Position numbers and translations under genes: made by a program
Part shown: piece by piece, positions 35,441 through 42,620 of the stretch
How the letters are laid out: the number at the start of each line of letters is the position of its first letter
Position numbering within the stretch: position 1 is the stretch's first letter
Virus record (IMG/VR): IMGVR_UViG_3300042554_002321
Coordinates: 1-46,887 of that record
DNA from: a virus
DNA length: 46,887 nucleotides
Strand: one strand, 5' to 3'
The notes under the pieces: model-generated
Told to the model about the DNA's origin: nothing
What the model saw: the letters and a program-made list of their open reading frames with translations, nothing else
Database searches by the model: none

Positions 35441-37642
35441 ATGGCTACTCGTCGGCCGATTGTTCTGGTTAGCGGTATATCTTCTGAGCTGCCTGTTGGT
35501 GATGTTATCGATACCGGTCTGGATGTAACTCTCCAGCCGAATCCCAGCGGTCTGTATTTTACTGGGGATAACAAGTTAGGTTTTGATGGTCAGGGCGATA
35601 ACATTCAAGTTATTTCTTCGGGTGTTGGCGCTGTTTATCGGACGGTTGAGGATAAGAGTAGAGATATTGTAAGTGTTAAGGATTTTGGGGCGGTTGGAGA
35701 TGGTGTTGCTGATGATACGGCTGCGATTCAGGCAGCTATTAACACAGACAAAACTGCGGTTGTTCCTCCAGGAACTTATAAGGTCACCAATACTCTAACC
35801 ATAAATACCAACGAGCATCTACATCTTCAGACAGGTGCAACCATCACCAAGAGCACGGGCACCGTTTTCCCAGTTGTGCGAGTCAGGGGCAATTTCGCCC
35901 AGCTCACTGGCGATGGCTATAGGTCAATCATTTCAACGCCAGATGTAACCGGCAATCCAAGTGATCCCACGACAGAGGGCATTGTCAACATCGGTCCGAG
36001 TAACCTGACGTCTCCAGTTAACATCAACTGGGCTAGAGTTTCGGGTCTTACTATTTCAAACACTGGAACGCGGCGAGCGGCTTACATCTCCAGTGGCGGA
36101 GTTGACACAGCAGTAGACCTGGACATCGGCGTCAAGATGGTCAACGCCGACAACTTTGTTGCTGGATCCTCCAGCCTTTACAATACCACCGTTGAAAATC
36201 TCTACATCAACGGTGTTGGCGTTGGCGTTGACCTTGAGCCTGTTGTTCAAGGCAACCATTTCAGGATGCTCTACTTCGCGTATTGCACTCTGTACGGCAT
36301 CCGCATGAAGGGATGCAATGAAAACGCATTAAGCCATACGTTCTTCCATCAAGCAGGCGGCATCACATATGTTCGTCTTGAACGGGCTTTAAGTGCTGCT
36401 GCGGCCGCTGCGGCTGGCTTCAGCTACTACGCCTATCCGGATCGGGATTGTAGCGAAAACCAGTTCGTCAACCTGATGGGCGAGCCTGGCCCCGATGGTC
36501 CAGGTGGGCGTGATGCCAGGGTTTACAGCCTTGGCGTTGGTACAAATAAAACCTACATCCAAGGACACCAAAATACCGGCCACGGAAACATCAATGACTC
36601 CGGCAACACTTCCAACGTTTTTATCCTAGAAGGCGTCATCAACGGTGGCTCGCTAAGCAACAGCTCAAGCGTCACGACTGTTGACTTCATTGGTCAATCC
36701 GCCGCTATAAACAGCACTGATACGACCAAAAGCACAAGGGCGCACGGCTTTGAATGGCGAAGGCTAAGTCACTGGAGCTTTACCGCAGGCGACAAGAAAA
36801 AGATCGCTACCCTTCAGTTAACAACCGTTGCGACTGATTACCTAGTAGAAATCATTGCGGTTCACGGTTGGGCGGCCTCATCGACCAGCTCGTGGGGCTC
36901 GTCTCGGATGCTCCTCAATGTTCGCAGAGGCAACACAACAACAATCGGCGCGCAGGTGTTCAGCGTTGAAAAATCAACAACCACTGGATTTACCGAAATT
37001 GAAGTTGCAAGCGATACGGTCACGTTCGGGTATTTCTCTCAGCACGATACTACGGTTCAGGTTTATTACCGCTTGGTAGGTGCGCGTCTTGCAAACGCAA
37101 ATCTCCAATACAGCGGTTTCGTTTTTACGGCTCTTGATGGTGCGACAGACTCAACCGCAGCGAACCCTGTTGGCGGCTGTTACAACGGTTACATTGGATT
37201 CAGTCCTCTTGCTGACAACACTCAACCCCTTGGTAGTGCCACTAACAGGTGGAGCCAAGTCTTTGCTGGCAACGGAACGATCAATACATCAGATGCAAAC
37301 CTGAAACAGCAGATCTCTGACCTATCCGATCAGGAAAAAGCTGCAGCCTTAGCAATCAAAGGCCTAGTCAAGAAGTTCAAGTACAACGACGCCGTTTCTT
37401 GCAAAGGCGACGATGCCCGCATCCACGTTGGCGTTATTGCCCAGGAAGTAGAGCAAGCCTTTATTGGCAACGGTCTTGATCCCGAAAATTACGGCCTGTT
37501 CTGCAAAGACACATGGTGGGAGCTTGATGGGTCGCCTATTGACGTAGAGGAAGGTGAGCAGCCTCCCGCTGCGGCAGTTCAGCAGAGCCGGTTTGGGATC
37601 CGTTATGACCAGTTGCTAGCCTTTGTTATTTCCGCTTTATAG
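35441..37642 (+). CDS. Tail spike: pectate-lyase-like beta-helix with C-terminal S74 chaperone
   Basis: 733 residues. IVSVKDFGAVGDGVADDTAA near residue 77 begins a pectate-lyase-superfamily beta-helix. The last 115 residues form a Peptidase S74 intramolecular chaperone: TSDANLKQQISDLSDQEKAA, then RIHVGVIAQEVEQAF and the conserved FGIRYDQLLAFVISAL. The Ser-Lys pair needed for self-cleavage (S in TSD, K five residues on) is present, so the chaperone probably trims itself off after trimerisation. A longer reading from GTG 35426 lacks support. Host glycan depolymerase or receptor-binding spike. Confidence 0.88.
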   Translation: MATRRPIVLVSGISSELPVGDVIDTGLDVTLQPNPSGLYFTGDNKLGFDGQGDNIQVISSGVGAVYRTVEDKSRDIVSVKDFGAVGDGVADDTAAIQAAINTDKTAVVPPGTYKVTNTLTINTNEHLHLQTGATITKSTGTVFPVVRVRGNFAQLTGDGYRSIISTPDVTGNPSDPTTEGIVNIGPSNLTSPVNINWARVSGLTISNTGTRRAAYISSGGVDTAVDLDIGVKMVNADNFVAGSSSLYNTTVENLYINGVGVGVDLEPVVQGNHFRMLYFAYCTLYGIRMKGCNENALSHTFFHQAGGITYVRLERALSAAAAAAAGFSYYAYPDRDCSENQFVNLMGEPGPDGPGGRDARVYSLGVGTNKTYIQGHQNTGHGNINDSGNTSNVFILEGVINGGSLSNSSSVTTVDFIGQSAAINSTDTTKSTRAHGFEWRRLSHWSFTAGDKKKIATLQLTTVATDYLVEIIAVHGWAASSTSSWGSSRMLLNVRRGNTTTIGAQVFSVEKSTTTGFTEIEVASDTVTFGYFSQHDTTVQVYYRLVGARLANANLQYSGFVFTALDGATDSTAANPVGGCYNGYIGFSPLADNTQPLGSATNRWSQVFAGNGTINTSDANLKQQISDLSDQEKAAALAIKGLVKKFKYNDAVSCKGDDARIHVGVIAQEVEQAFIGNGLDPENYGLFCKDTWWELDGSPIDVEEGEQPPAAAVQQSRFGIRYDQLLAFVISAL

Positions 37643-37741
37643 AGGTATTTACTTATGATCACTATTCTCGCCATCAAAGTGTCCCATGAGGCACTGGTAA
37701 GCTTGACTAGGCTGTATTCACGTTGACACAGACGCTGGCAA

Positions 37742-37801
37742 ATGATTAACATCGAAATTTCCGAGCTGACCGCTCTTACGCCGCCTGCCGCAGCCAATTA
37801 A
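37742..37801 (+). pseudogene. Truncated copy of the ISELTAL gene at 33000
   Basis: Encodes MINIEISELTALTPPAAAN followed by TAA. The first 19 residues align with the N-terminus of the protein at 33000 with high nucleotide identity (AAATTTCCGAGCTGACCGCT shared), but the frame ends where the partner continues DELAVVDVS. It is the remains of a duplicated module. Confidence 0.75.
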
Positions 37802-37845
37802 ATGCCGGGAGCTAATACTTAAATCGCGTCTGCTTATCTTCGATC

Positions 37846-37851
37846 TATAAT
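37846..37851 (+). promoter_or_regulatory. -10 box TATAAT
   Basis: TATAAT 23 nt before the ATG at 37875, no -35 visible. Confidence 0.5.
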
Positions 37852-37874
37852 TTAATTACTCCCGGTACTTATAC

Positions 37875-38315
37875 ATGTCCGAGCTAACCCGCGACCTCGA
37901 ACTTAACGCCGTTTTGGCCTCGGGCGTGGCGTTCCCGGGCCAGCAGCGTAGCGAGTCAACTAACTTTCAACAGCGCCGGACAGTCAACGCCAGCGGCGTG
38001 GTGATCAGCACCGCTAGTGCCAAATACGACACTGCCGACGGTAAGTACGGCATCAGCGACTATTACCAGTTCCAAGCCACGGCAACTGGTGTCATGCAAG
38101 TCAATATTCGTGATCAAAACAGTCTGCGGAGTGTTATTGTTCTTGACTCCGCCGGCGCCGAAGTTATGACCGCCGAGCCTTCGAAGCTCAGCCGTCGCAA
38201 TAATGCGGTAACGACTCAGCGGATTGGAACATCCGGTACGTACTACATGTACATCCAGACCGGCGGCCGTAACTCTGCCGAGTATCGGATCGACGTCGAC
38301 ATCCTTAATCAGTGA
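37875..38315 (+). CDS. Beta-sandwich (PPC-like) virion or secreted protein
   Basis: 146 residues. YYQFQATATGVMQVNIRDQN and TSGTYYMYIQTGGRNSAEYR resemble the bacterial pre-peptidase C-terminal (PPC) beta fold, often used for glycan or cell-surface contact. Asn/Ser rich and few charges in the first half. The stop overlaps the endolysin start, so the two are coupled. Function is inferred, possibly a carbohydrate-binding accessory. Confidence 0.6.
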   Translation: MSELTRDLELNAVLASGVAFPGQQRSESTNFQQRRTVNASGVVISTASAKYDTADGKYGISDYYQFQATATGVMQVNIRDQNSLRSVIVLDSAGAEVMTAEPSKLSRRNNAVTTQRIGTSGTYYMYIQTGGRNSAEYRIDVDILNQ

Positions 38316-39544
38316 GACTTTCTCAAACGGGTCTCGACCTGATCAAGGAGTTCGAGGGTCTGCGCCTAACGGCGTATCCGGACATCGGCGGCGTGCCCAC
38401 GATCGGGTATGGCACGACCGGCCCGGATATCAAGCTCGGTACGGAGATCACCAAGGCTCAGGCCGAGGATCTGCTGCGCAAAGATGTAGCTGCGTTTGAG
38501 GGCGGCGTCTCAGATTTAGTCAAGGTTGCGATTAACCAGAACGAGTTCGATGCGCTGGTTTCGTTTAGTTACAACGTTGGATTGAGTGCTTTGCAGTCAA
38601 GCACTCTGCTGCGTCTTTTAAATGACGGGGCGGATCGCACGGTTGTCGCATCTGAGTTTCTCCGTTGGGACAAAGTCGGCGACAAACCTATCGAAGGGTT
38701 AACACGGCGGCGCAAAGCGGAAAGAGACTTATTCTTAGCTAAAGTCAAGAACCCCATGCTCGCCGCTTCGATCGTCGCCAAGCAAGACACTTGGCTGAAA
38801 CGCAAGCCGATTCAAAGTTCGGAGCTGGCTGCTGAGGAAAAACTGTTTGTACCCAACGGCAGCGCGTGGGAGTGGACAGAGATTCGGCAGTACCCCGGCG
38901 AGCAACACCAGCGGGTGTTTCTGCAGGCCAGACCAGATGCTGAGTGGTGGTTTTGGCCTGAGCATTTCAAGATTATTAACGACACAAGGACGCAGGAAAC
39001 GCCGCCGAAGTTGGACGGTGAGATTAAGCTCGTTGTGCCGTACTTTAGCCAGCGGGATAACGCTAAAGACCCTATGCGCACATGCTTCAGTAGCAGCTGT
39101 GCGATGTTGCTTGCGGCGCTTGACCCTGACGCTATTAATAACGATGATGAGTTTATAAATGAGGTCTTTAAATACGGCGATACCACAGAAGCTTCTGCGC
39201 AGTTACAAGCCCTAAAGCACTTTGGTGTTGACGCTAAGTTTGTTCAGAACTGGAACTGGGCCAAGGTCGAGTCTCAACTGAGACTGGGTATACCGGTGCC
39301 TATCGGGGTACTTCACAAAGGCCCGGTGGCGAATCCTACCGGCGGCGGCCACTGGTTAGTAGTCGTAGGTATTACGGCAGACGGCACTAAGTTCTGGGTG
39401 CACGATCCGTTCGGCGAGATGGATCTGATCAATGGAGGATACCCCAGCACAAACGGTAAGTATCGACTGTATTCCAAGAAGAATCTTGGTTTGCGCTGGA
39501 TGGTGGAGGGCGAAGGCTCAGGCTGGGCTATAGTTGCAAAATAA
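38312..39544 (+). CDS. Endolysin: GH24 muramidase fused to C39-like cysteine peptidase
   Basis: 410 residues from GTG. Residues 1-150 match T4-type lysozyme (GH24): GLDLIKEFEGLRLTAYPDIG, with E15, D24 and T30 spaced as in T4 lysozyme (E11, D20, T26), and a RRRKAERDLFL C-terminal helix. Residues about 150-240 are a linker domain. Residues 240-410 match the C39/papain-like fold: VVPYFSQRDN with Q247, RTCFSSSCAM with C258, GGHWLVVVGI with H347 and VHDPFG with D365. It probably cuts both the glycan and the peptide part of peptidoglycan. Overlap with the upstream stop implies coupling. Confidence 0.88.
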   Translation: MRLSQTGLDLIKEFEGLRLTAYPDIGGVPTIGYGTTGPDIKLGTEITKAQAEDLLRKDVAAFEGGVSDLVKVAINQNEFDALVSFSYNVGLSALQSSTLLRLLNDGADRTVVASEFLRWDKVGDKPIEGLTRRRKAERDLFLAKVKNPMLAASIVAKQDTWLKRKPIQSSELAAEEKLFVPNGSAWEWTEIRQYPGEQHQRVFLQARPDAEWWFWPEHFKIINDTRTQETPPKLDGEIKLVVPYFSQRDNAKDPMRTCFSSSCAMLLAALDPDAINNDDEFINEVFKYGDTTEASAQLQALKHFGVDAKFVQNWNWAKVESQLRLGIPVPIGVLHKGPVANPTGGGHWLVVVGITADGTKFWVHDPFGEMDLINGGYPSTNGKYRLYSKKNLGLRWMVEGEGSGWAIVAK

Positions 39545-39556
39545 TACTATAAGAAT

Positions 39557-39829
39557 ATGAACGCCGCCGATTGGTCCAATATTGCTCGCTGTGCTAATGA
39601 GCGCGTCTTGGCGCAGACGTTCTCTTTTGACGACGAGGAGAACAATATTCTTGGTGACCTGCAAACAAGGGAGATGGCTTTAGCTCAGGCGTATCGAGAA
39701 ACGCTTATTGCTTCCGTTTATTGGTACATCACACAGCAGATAACGAAGGAGTTCGATCGAGAAGATCTGCTCGAAGATCTTGAAGAACAGACGATCCGAG
39801 GCATTTCGATCCAGCTCCTGACCGACTAG
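39557..39829 (+). CDS. Hypothetical acidic helical protein
   Basis: 90 residues, acidic and helical (FDDEENNILGDLQTREMALA; DREDLLEDLEEQTIRGISIQ). Located just downstream of the endolysin on the same transcript; no membrane segment, so not a spanin by itself. Function unknown. Confidence 0.55.
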   Translation: MNAADWSNIARCANERVLAQTFSFDDEENNILGDLQTREMALAQAYRETLIASVYWYITQQITKEFDREDLLEDLEEQTIRGISIQLLTD

Positions 39830-39854
39830 GATAGGAGGCCCCTTCTGAGACCGT

Positions 39855-40088
39855 GTGGCCGAACCCAGCAAGTACGAAGATCTCCTCGCCAACTGGGACG
39901 TAAACGCCGAGCAAGATCGCGCTGACTTTCTCGATTGGCTTTATGAATTCTATAAGTGTACAGACGGCCTGTATACGGGGCTGTACCAACGGTTTATTGA
40001 CGACCTAGCTAACGGACTGCTCCACGACCTATATAACAACTACCCTGAGCTGTTTAAGACTCTTAAAACTAGGCTAAAATGGTCCTAG
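39855..40088 (+). CDS. Hypothetical small protein
   Basis: 77 residues from a GTG with an upstream GGAGG (39835-39839). Trp, Tyr, Leu and Asp rich with repeated LYxxLY motifs (GLYTGLYQRF), mostly helical. No family recognised; not clearly part of lysis or replication. Confidence 0.5.
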   Translation: MAEPSKYEDLLANWDVNAEQDRADFLDWLYEFYKCTDGLYTGLYQRFIDDLANGLLHDLYNNYPELFKTLKTRLKWS

Positions 40089-40101
40089 ATTAGTGAGCGC
40101 T

Positions 40102-40326
40102 ATGAGCCGAGACTACGATAAAGAATATAAGGAATACCACGGTACTGAAGAACAAAAGAAGAGGCGAGCGGCGCGTAATAAAGCGCGTCGCCACCTTGAA
40201 CAGCAGGGTCGGGTTCATAAGGGAGACGACCGGGATGTGGACCATAAAGACAGGAACCCGCATAACAACTCCCCTGATAACATTAGAATAAGGTCAAAGC
40301 ACGCCAATCGCGGAGATAACAAGTAA
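40102..40326 (+). CDS. Small HNH-type endonuclease fold
   Basis: 74 residues. DDRDVDHKDRNPHNNSPDNI contains the DH...N...N HNH core; the rest is basic (RRAARNKARRHLEQQGR). Such tiny HNH proteins are common in phages, sometimes as packaging cofactors near terminase, sometimes as mobile. Here it is far from the terminase. GTG 40093 is an alternative start. Confidence 0.75.
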   Translation: MSRDYDKEYKEYHGTEEQKKRRAARNKARRHLEQQGRVHKGDDRDVDHKDRNPHNNSPDNIRIRSKHANRGDNK

Positions 40327-40817
40327 TGCCGATTGTTCCCGGCTCCGACGCGGGCAAAGCTCCTGAAGCTGCTCCTCGGTTAGCGATGCCGACGTTCGGC
40401 ATGTTAAATCAGCCGCCCATGCCGGGCGTTCGCCGCGTGGCGCAACTCGATGACATGAACCGTGTGTCTTCTCAGTTTGCTCACGATCGCGGCATCTACA
40501 GTCGTCCTCCTGTAGGTCCTGTCGAATACGGCGAAGGCAATATCAAAAAGTCCACAGCTCTTGTGGGACCTGCAGGTTATAACCAGCGCAATATCCCTCT
40601 GCCTGAGTCTCCTGATGATATGAGTCAGGCAGAGTACATGATGTCGCTTAACGAAAATAACCCTAAAAACAGGATGCTGATGCAGCAACTTACTTCTGTA
40701 CCTAAGCAAACCATGCTCAACACGCCCTCGTTTTCAGACGAATATCCGTATCAGAGCAGCAACACGATGAACAACTTGCTGGCATTAGCTAAGCTCAAGA
40801 AGGATTCGCGGAAATGA
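40326..40817 (+). CDS. Hypothetical Pro/Met-rich protein
   Basis: 163 residues, mostly disordered with PMPGVRRVAQLDDMNRVSSQ and repeated short helices. Starts overlapping the previous stop by 1 nt. A virion-linker or host-interaction protein is possible. Unknown family. Confidence 0.5.
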   Translation: MPIVPGSDAGKAPEAAPRLAMPTFGMLNQPPMPGVRRVAQLDDMNRVSSQFAHDRGIYSRPPVGPVEYGEGNIKKSTALVGPAGYNQRNIPLPESPDDMSQAEYMMSLNENNPKNRMLMQQLTSVPKQTMLNTPSFSDEYPYQSSNTMNNLLALAKLKKDSRK

Positions 40818-40945
40818 AGGACAACGACTTTCCGATCCGCATGGCGGGCCAGCGGTTTGGCTTAGATGCCGCACGCATGTCCGCCGTGACGCCTTCTGAA
40901 GTTACTTCGCGACTCCGTTACCAACAGACGTTCCCCAAAACATGA
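40814..40945 (+). CDS. Very small hypothetical protein (43 residues)
   Basis: ATGA overlap with the previous stop, 43 residues beginning MKDNDFPIRMAGQRFGLDAA and ending RLRYQQTFPKT. The chain of three ATGA overlaps (40814, 40942) supports a real coupled operon. No family. Confidence 0.5.
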   Translation: MKDNDFPIRMAGQRFGLDAARMSAVTPSEVTSRLRYQQTFPKT

Positions 40946-41121
40946 CTCGTCTCGCAGGCTCCCTGATCAATATCAATCCTTCAGCCATCCCTCAGTACGG
41001 AGATCGCTGGGCCGGCCAGGTCATCAAGGAAAATCCCGGCATTGTGGAACGCGTGGCGTCCGCAATCGGTATAGTACCTACGACCCAGCAGCCTGCCGGT
41101 GAATCGTTTGCACAACGCTAA
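40942..41121 (+). CDS. Small hypothetical protein (59 residues)
   Basis: ATGA overlap with the previous stop. 59 residues, MTRLAGSLININPSAIPQYG followed by a basic helical stretch IKENPGIVERVASAIGIV. It overlaps the start of ThyX by 23 nt in another frame, which favours translational coupling. Unknown function. Confidence 0.5.
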   Translation: MTRLAGSLININPSAIPQYGDRWAGQVIKENPGIVERVASAIGIVPTTQQPAGESFAQR

Positions 41122-41806
41122 GCTCGATTGGATTACCGACAGCCCTGAGAAGGTTGTCGCCAGGCACGCCCGAGCAAGCACCAAAAATCCGGACAAGGAG
41201 GAGTTTCAAAAACTCCTTACTTTCTGTGTTAACCAGGGTCATTTTAGCATCTTTGAGCAGGTCTGTGCTTCGTTTGAAATTATAACGAGCCGCGCAATTT
41301 CAGCGCAAATTATACGTCACAGGGCCTTTCATTATCAAGAACTGTCGCAGCGTTATTGTACTCCAGATAAAATTCTGGATGACGCTTGGGAAGGCTGTTG
41401 GGATTTCGAACTGCGGGCTCAGGATTTTAAAGATCGGCAAAACAGCTTGGAGTTTGCGGACGAGACGGTCAAGCAGGTATTGAAAGAACGCGTCAAAGAG
41501 GTTTTTTCGGATATCGAGGAGTTGTACCACACTCTGCTGGAGTCCGGTGTTGCTCGGGAATGCGCCCGAAACATCCTGCCGATGTGCACACCTACCCGTT
41601 TGCACATGCAGGGCACTCTACGGGATTGGATTTTTTATGTCGGTCTGCGTGGGGCTAACGGAACTCAAAAGGAACACAAATACATCGCTCATGACATTGG
41701 ACGCATTCTGTCTGCTTACGTGCCTACTACAGTCAAGGCTGTCCTAGCTTCGGATAATCCCGCTGTTGACGGCTGGCGGGTGATTGAGAATTTGGAGATC
41801 TCCTAA
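41099..41806 (+). CDS. thyX: Flavin-dependent thymidylate synthase ThyX
   Basis: 235 residues from GTG. The ThyX signature RHRAFHYQELS (residues 73-83, RHR-x7-S) and the later ARNILPMCTPTRLHMQG are clear. ThyX makes dTMP from dUMP with FAD, NADPH and methylenetetrahydrofolate, feeding phage DNA synthesis. It overlaps the preceding small gene by 23 nt and is followed by hairpins and a strong terminator. Length is normal for the family. Confidence 0.95.
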   Translation: MNRLHNAKLDWITDSPEKVVARHARASTKNPDKEEFQKLLTFCVNQGHFSIFEQVCASFEIITSRAISAQIIRHRAFHYQELSQRYCTPDKILDDAWEGCWDFELRAQDFKDRQNSLEFADETVKQVLKERVKEVFSDIEELYHTLLESGVARECARNILPMCTPTRLHMQGTLRDWIFYVGLRGANGTQKEHKYIAHDIGRILSAYVPTTVKAVLASDNPAVDGWRVIENLEIS

Positions 41807-41810
41807 CGAA

Positions 41811-41835
41811 CTCCTAATTAACTTCAAATTAGGAG
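41811..41835 (+). other. Perfect stem-loop after ThyX
   Basis: CTCCTAATT and AATTAGGAG form a perfect 9-bp stem with a 7-nt loop, a few bases after the thyX stop. No T-tract, so it is not an intrinsic terminator; it may protect the mRNA end or be a regulator site. Confidence 0.6.
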
Positions 41836-41866
41836 CAAATTTGACTTTAAACTAGCTTTCGATAGA

Positions 41867-41911
41867 GCCTGAGCCTCTGTTTCGTCCTACTGAGACGTCT
41901 CACGCTCAGGC
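41867..41911 (+). other. Structured element with internal palindrome
   Basis: GCCTGAGC (41867-41874) pairs with GCTCAGGC (41904-41911), enclosing the 12-bp palindrome TGAGACGTCTCA (41891-41902). Its compact structure before a terminator resembles a small RNA or a binding site; it is not a tRNA (no acceptor or anticodon pattern). Confidence 0.5.
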
Positions 41912-41945
41912 CATCAAACTCGAACAAGATCTTTCTTGCCTACTA

Positions 41946-41986
41946 GAAAGCCCCGGTAATCCTTCATGGGGACGACCGGGGCTTTC
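41946..41986. terminator. Strong bidirectional terminator between convergent genes
   Basis: GAAAGCCCCGGT (41946-41957) and ACCGGGGCTTTC (41975-41986) form a 12-bp stem with a 17-nt loop between thyX and the reverse-strand cluster. The stem arms end in AAAG/CTTT, serving both directions. Confidence 0.85.
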
Positions 41987-42002
41987 TTCGCGCGTTTCTT
42001 AA

Positions 42003-42620
42003 TTATATCATGTTTTTCCAAGGGTCGTCTGTGTTTTCCGGCGCCCGGTTATTTTTTTGGAACAGTTCTTTAGCAACCTCTGCGGCACGCGGAACAAAAT
42101 TACGCGCTTGCGTGGCGGCTGTAAGCGTCTGGATCTGGCCGCTCATAATCTGAATTTGTTGTTTTAGTACAGCATTCTCCCTAAATACTTCGTCAGTTTG
42201 ATTATCCGCCCATGCTTTGGCGTTCAGCGTGAGCTGTGTCAGTATTTGTGAAGGATGATCAAAGGAGTAAACAGCTCCCATTGGGGTGTCCACGCGTTGC
42301 CCGCCGTTCTGCGTTGAAATCAAACTCTCCAACAGTTTTTCCGCTTGCGGTAATTCGAGCTCTGCGTGGAAAGCTAGTTGCTGCGGAGAAACTAGACCTT
42401 TGAAGTTTTCGTAGCAAAAGCTCAGCGCTTTCGAAACTTTTGCTGCTCGTTCAGCTTCTTCCTTTTCCCTGTCTTTCTTGCTGCCGATCAGGCTTGCAGT
42501 TACCAGCGAGCCTCCGGCAGCAGCCCCAAACACAGGAAAAGTTCCTGGTTGCATCGCAATCGAACCGAGCGCTAGCCCGAAGCCGGCGCATGTAGCGATC
42601 AGAGTTTTATTGATCGGCAT
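42003..42620 (-). CDS. Membrane protein with helical C-terminus
   Basis: 205 residues from ATG at 42620, 14 nt inside the end of the primase-helicase gene. Two hydrophobic segments (TLIATCAGFGLALGSIAM; FGAAAGGSLVTASLI) anchor it in the membrane. The rest is charged and helical (DREKEEAERAAKVSKALSFC; LVSPQQLAFHAELELPQAEK), the latter winged-helix-like. The ending (ENTDDPWKNMI) is acidic. It may place or regulate replication at the membrane; the function is unknown. Confidence 0.6.
   Translation of the reverse strand: MPINKTLIATCAGFGLALGSIAMQPGTFPVFGAAAGGSLVTASLIGSKKDREKEEAERAAKVSKALSFCYENFKGLVSPQQLAFHAELELPQAEKLLESLISTQNGGQRVDTPMGAVYSFDHPSQILTQLTLNAKAWADNQTDEVFRENAVLKQQIQIMSGQIQTLTAATQARNFVPRAAEVAKELFQKNNRAPENTDDPWKNMI

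Larger units (their letters stand above)
37643..37874 (+). other. Inter-module gap with fibre-head remnant and promoter
   Basis: A 232-nt gap between the spike and the next gene. It holds a 23-codon frame starting MITILAIKVSHEALVSLTRL (37656-37727) of doubtful meaning, the truncated ISELTAL remnant (37742-37801), and a TATAAT (37846-37851) 23 nt before ATG 37875. Confidence 0.55.
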
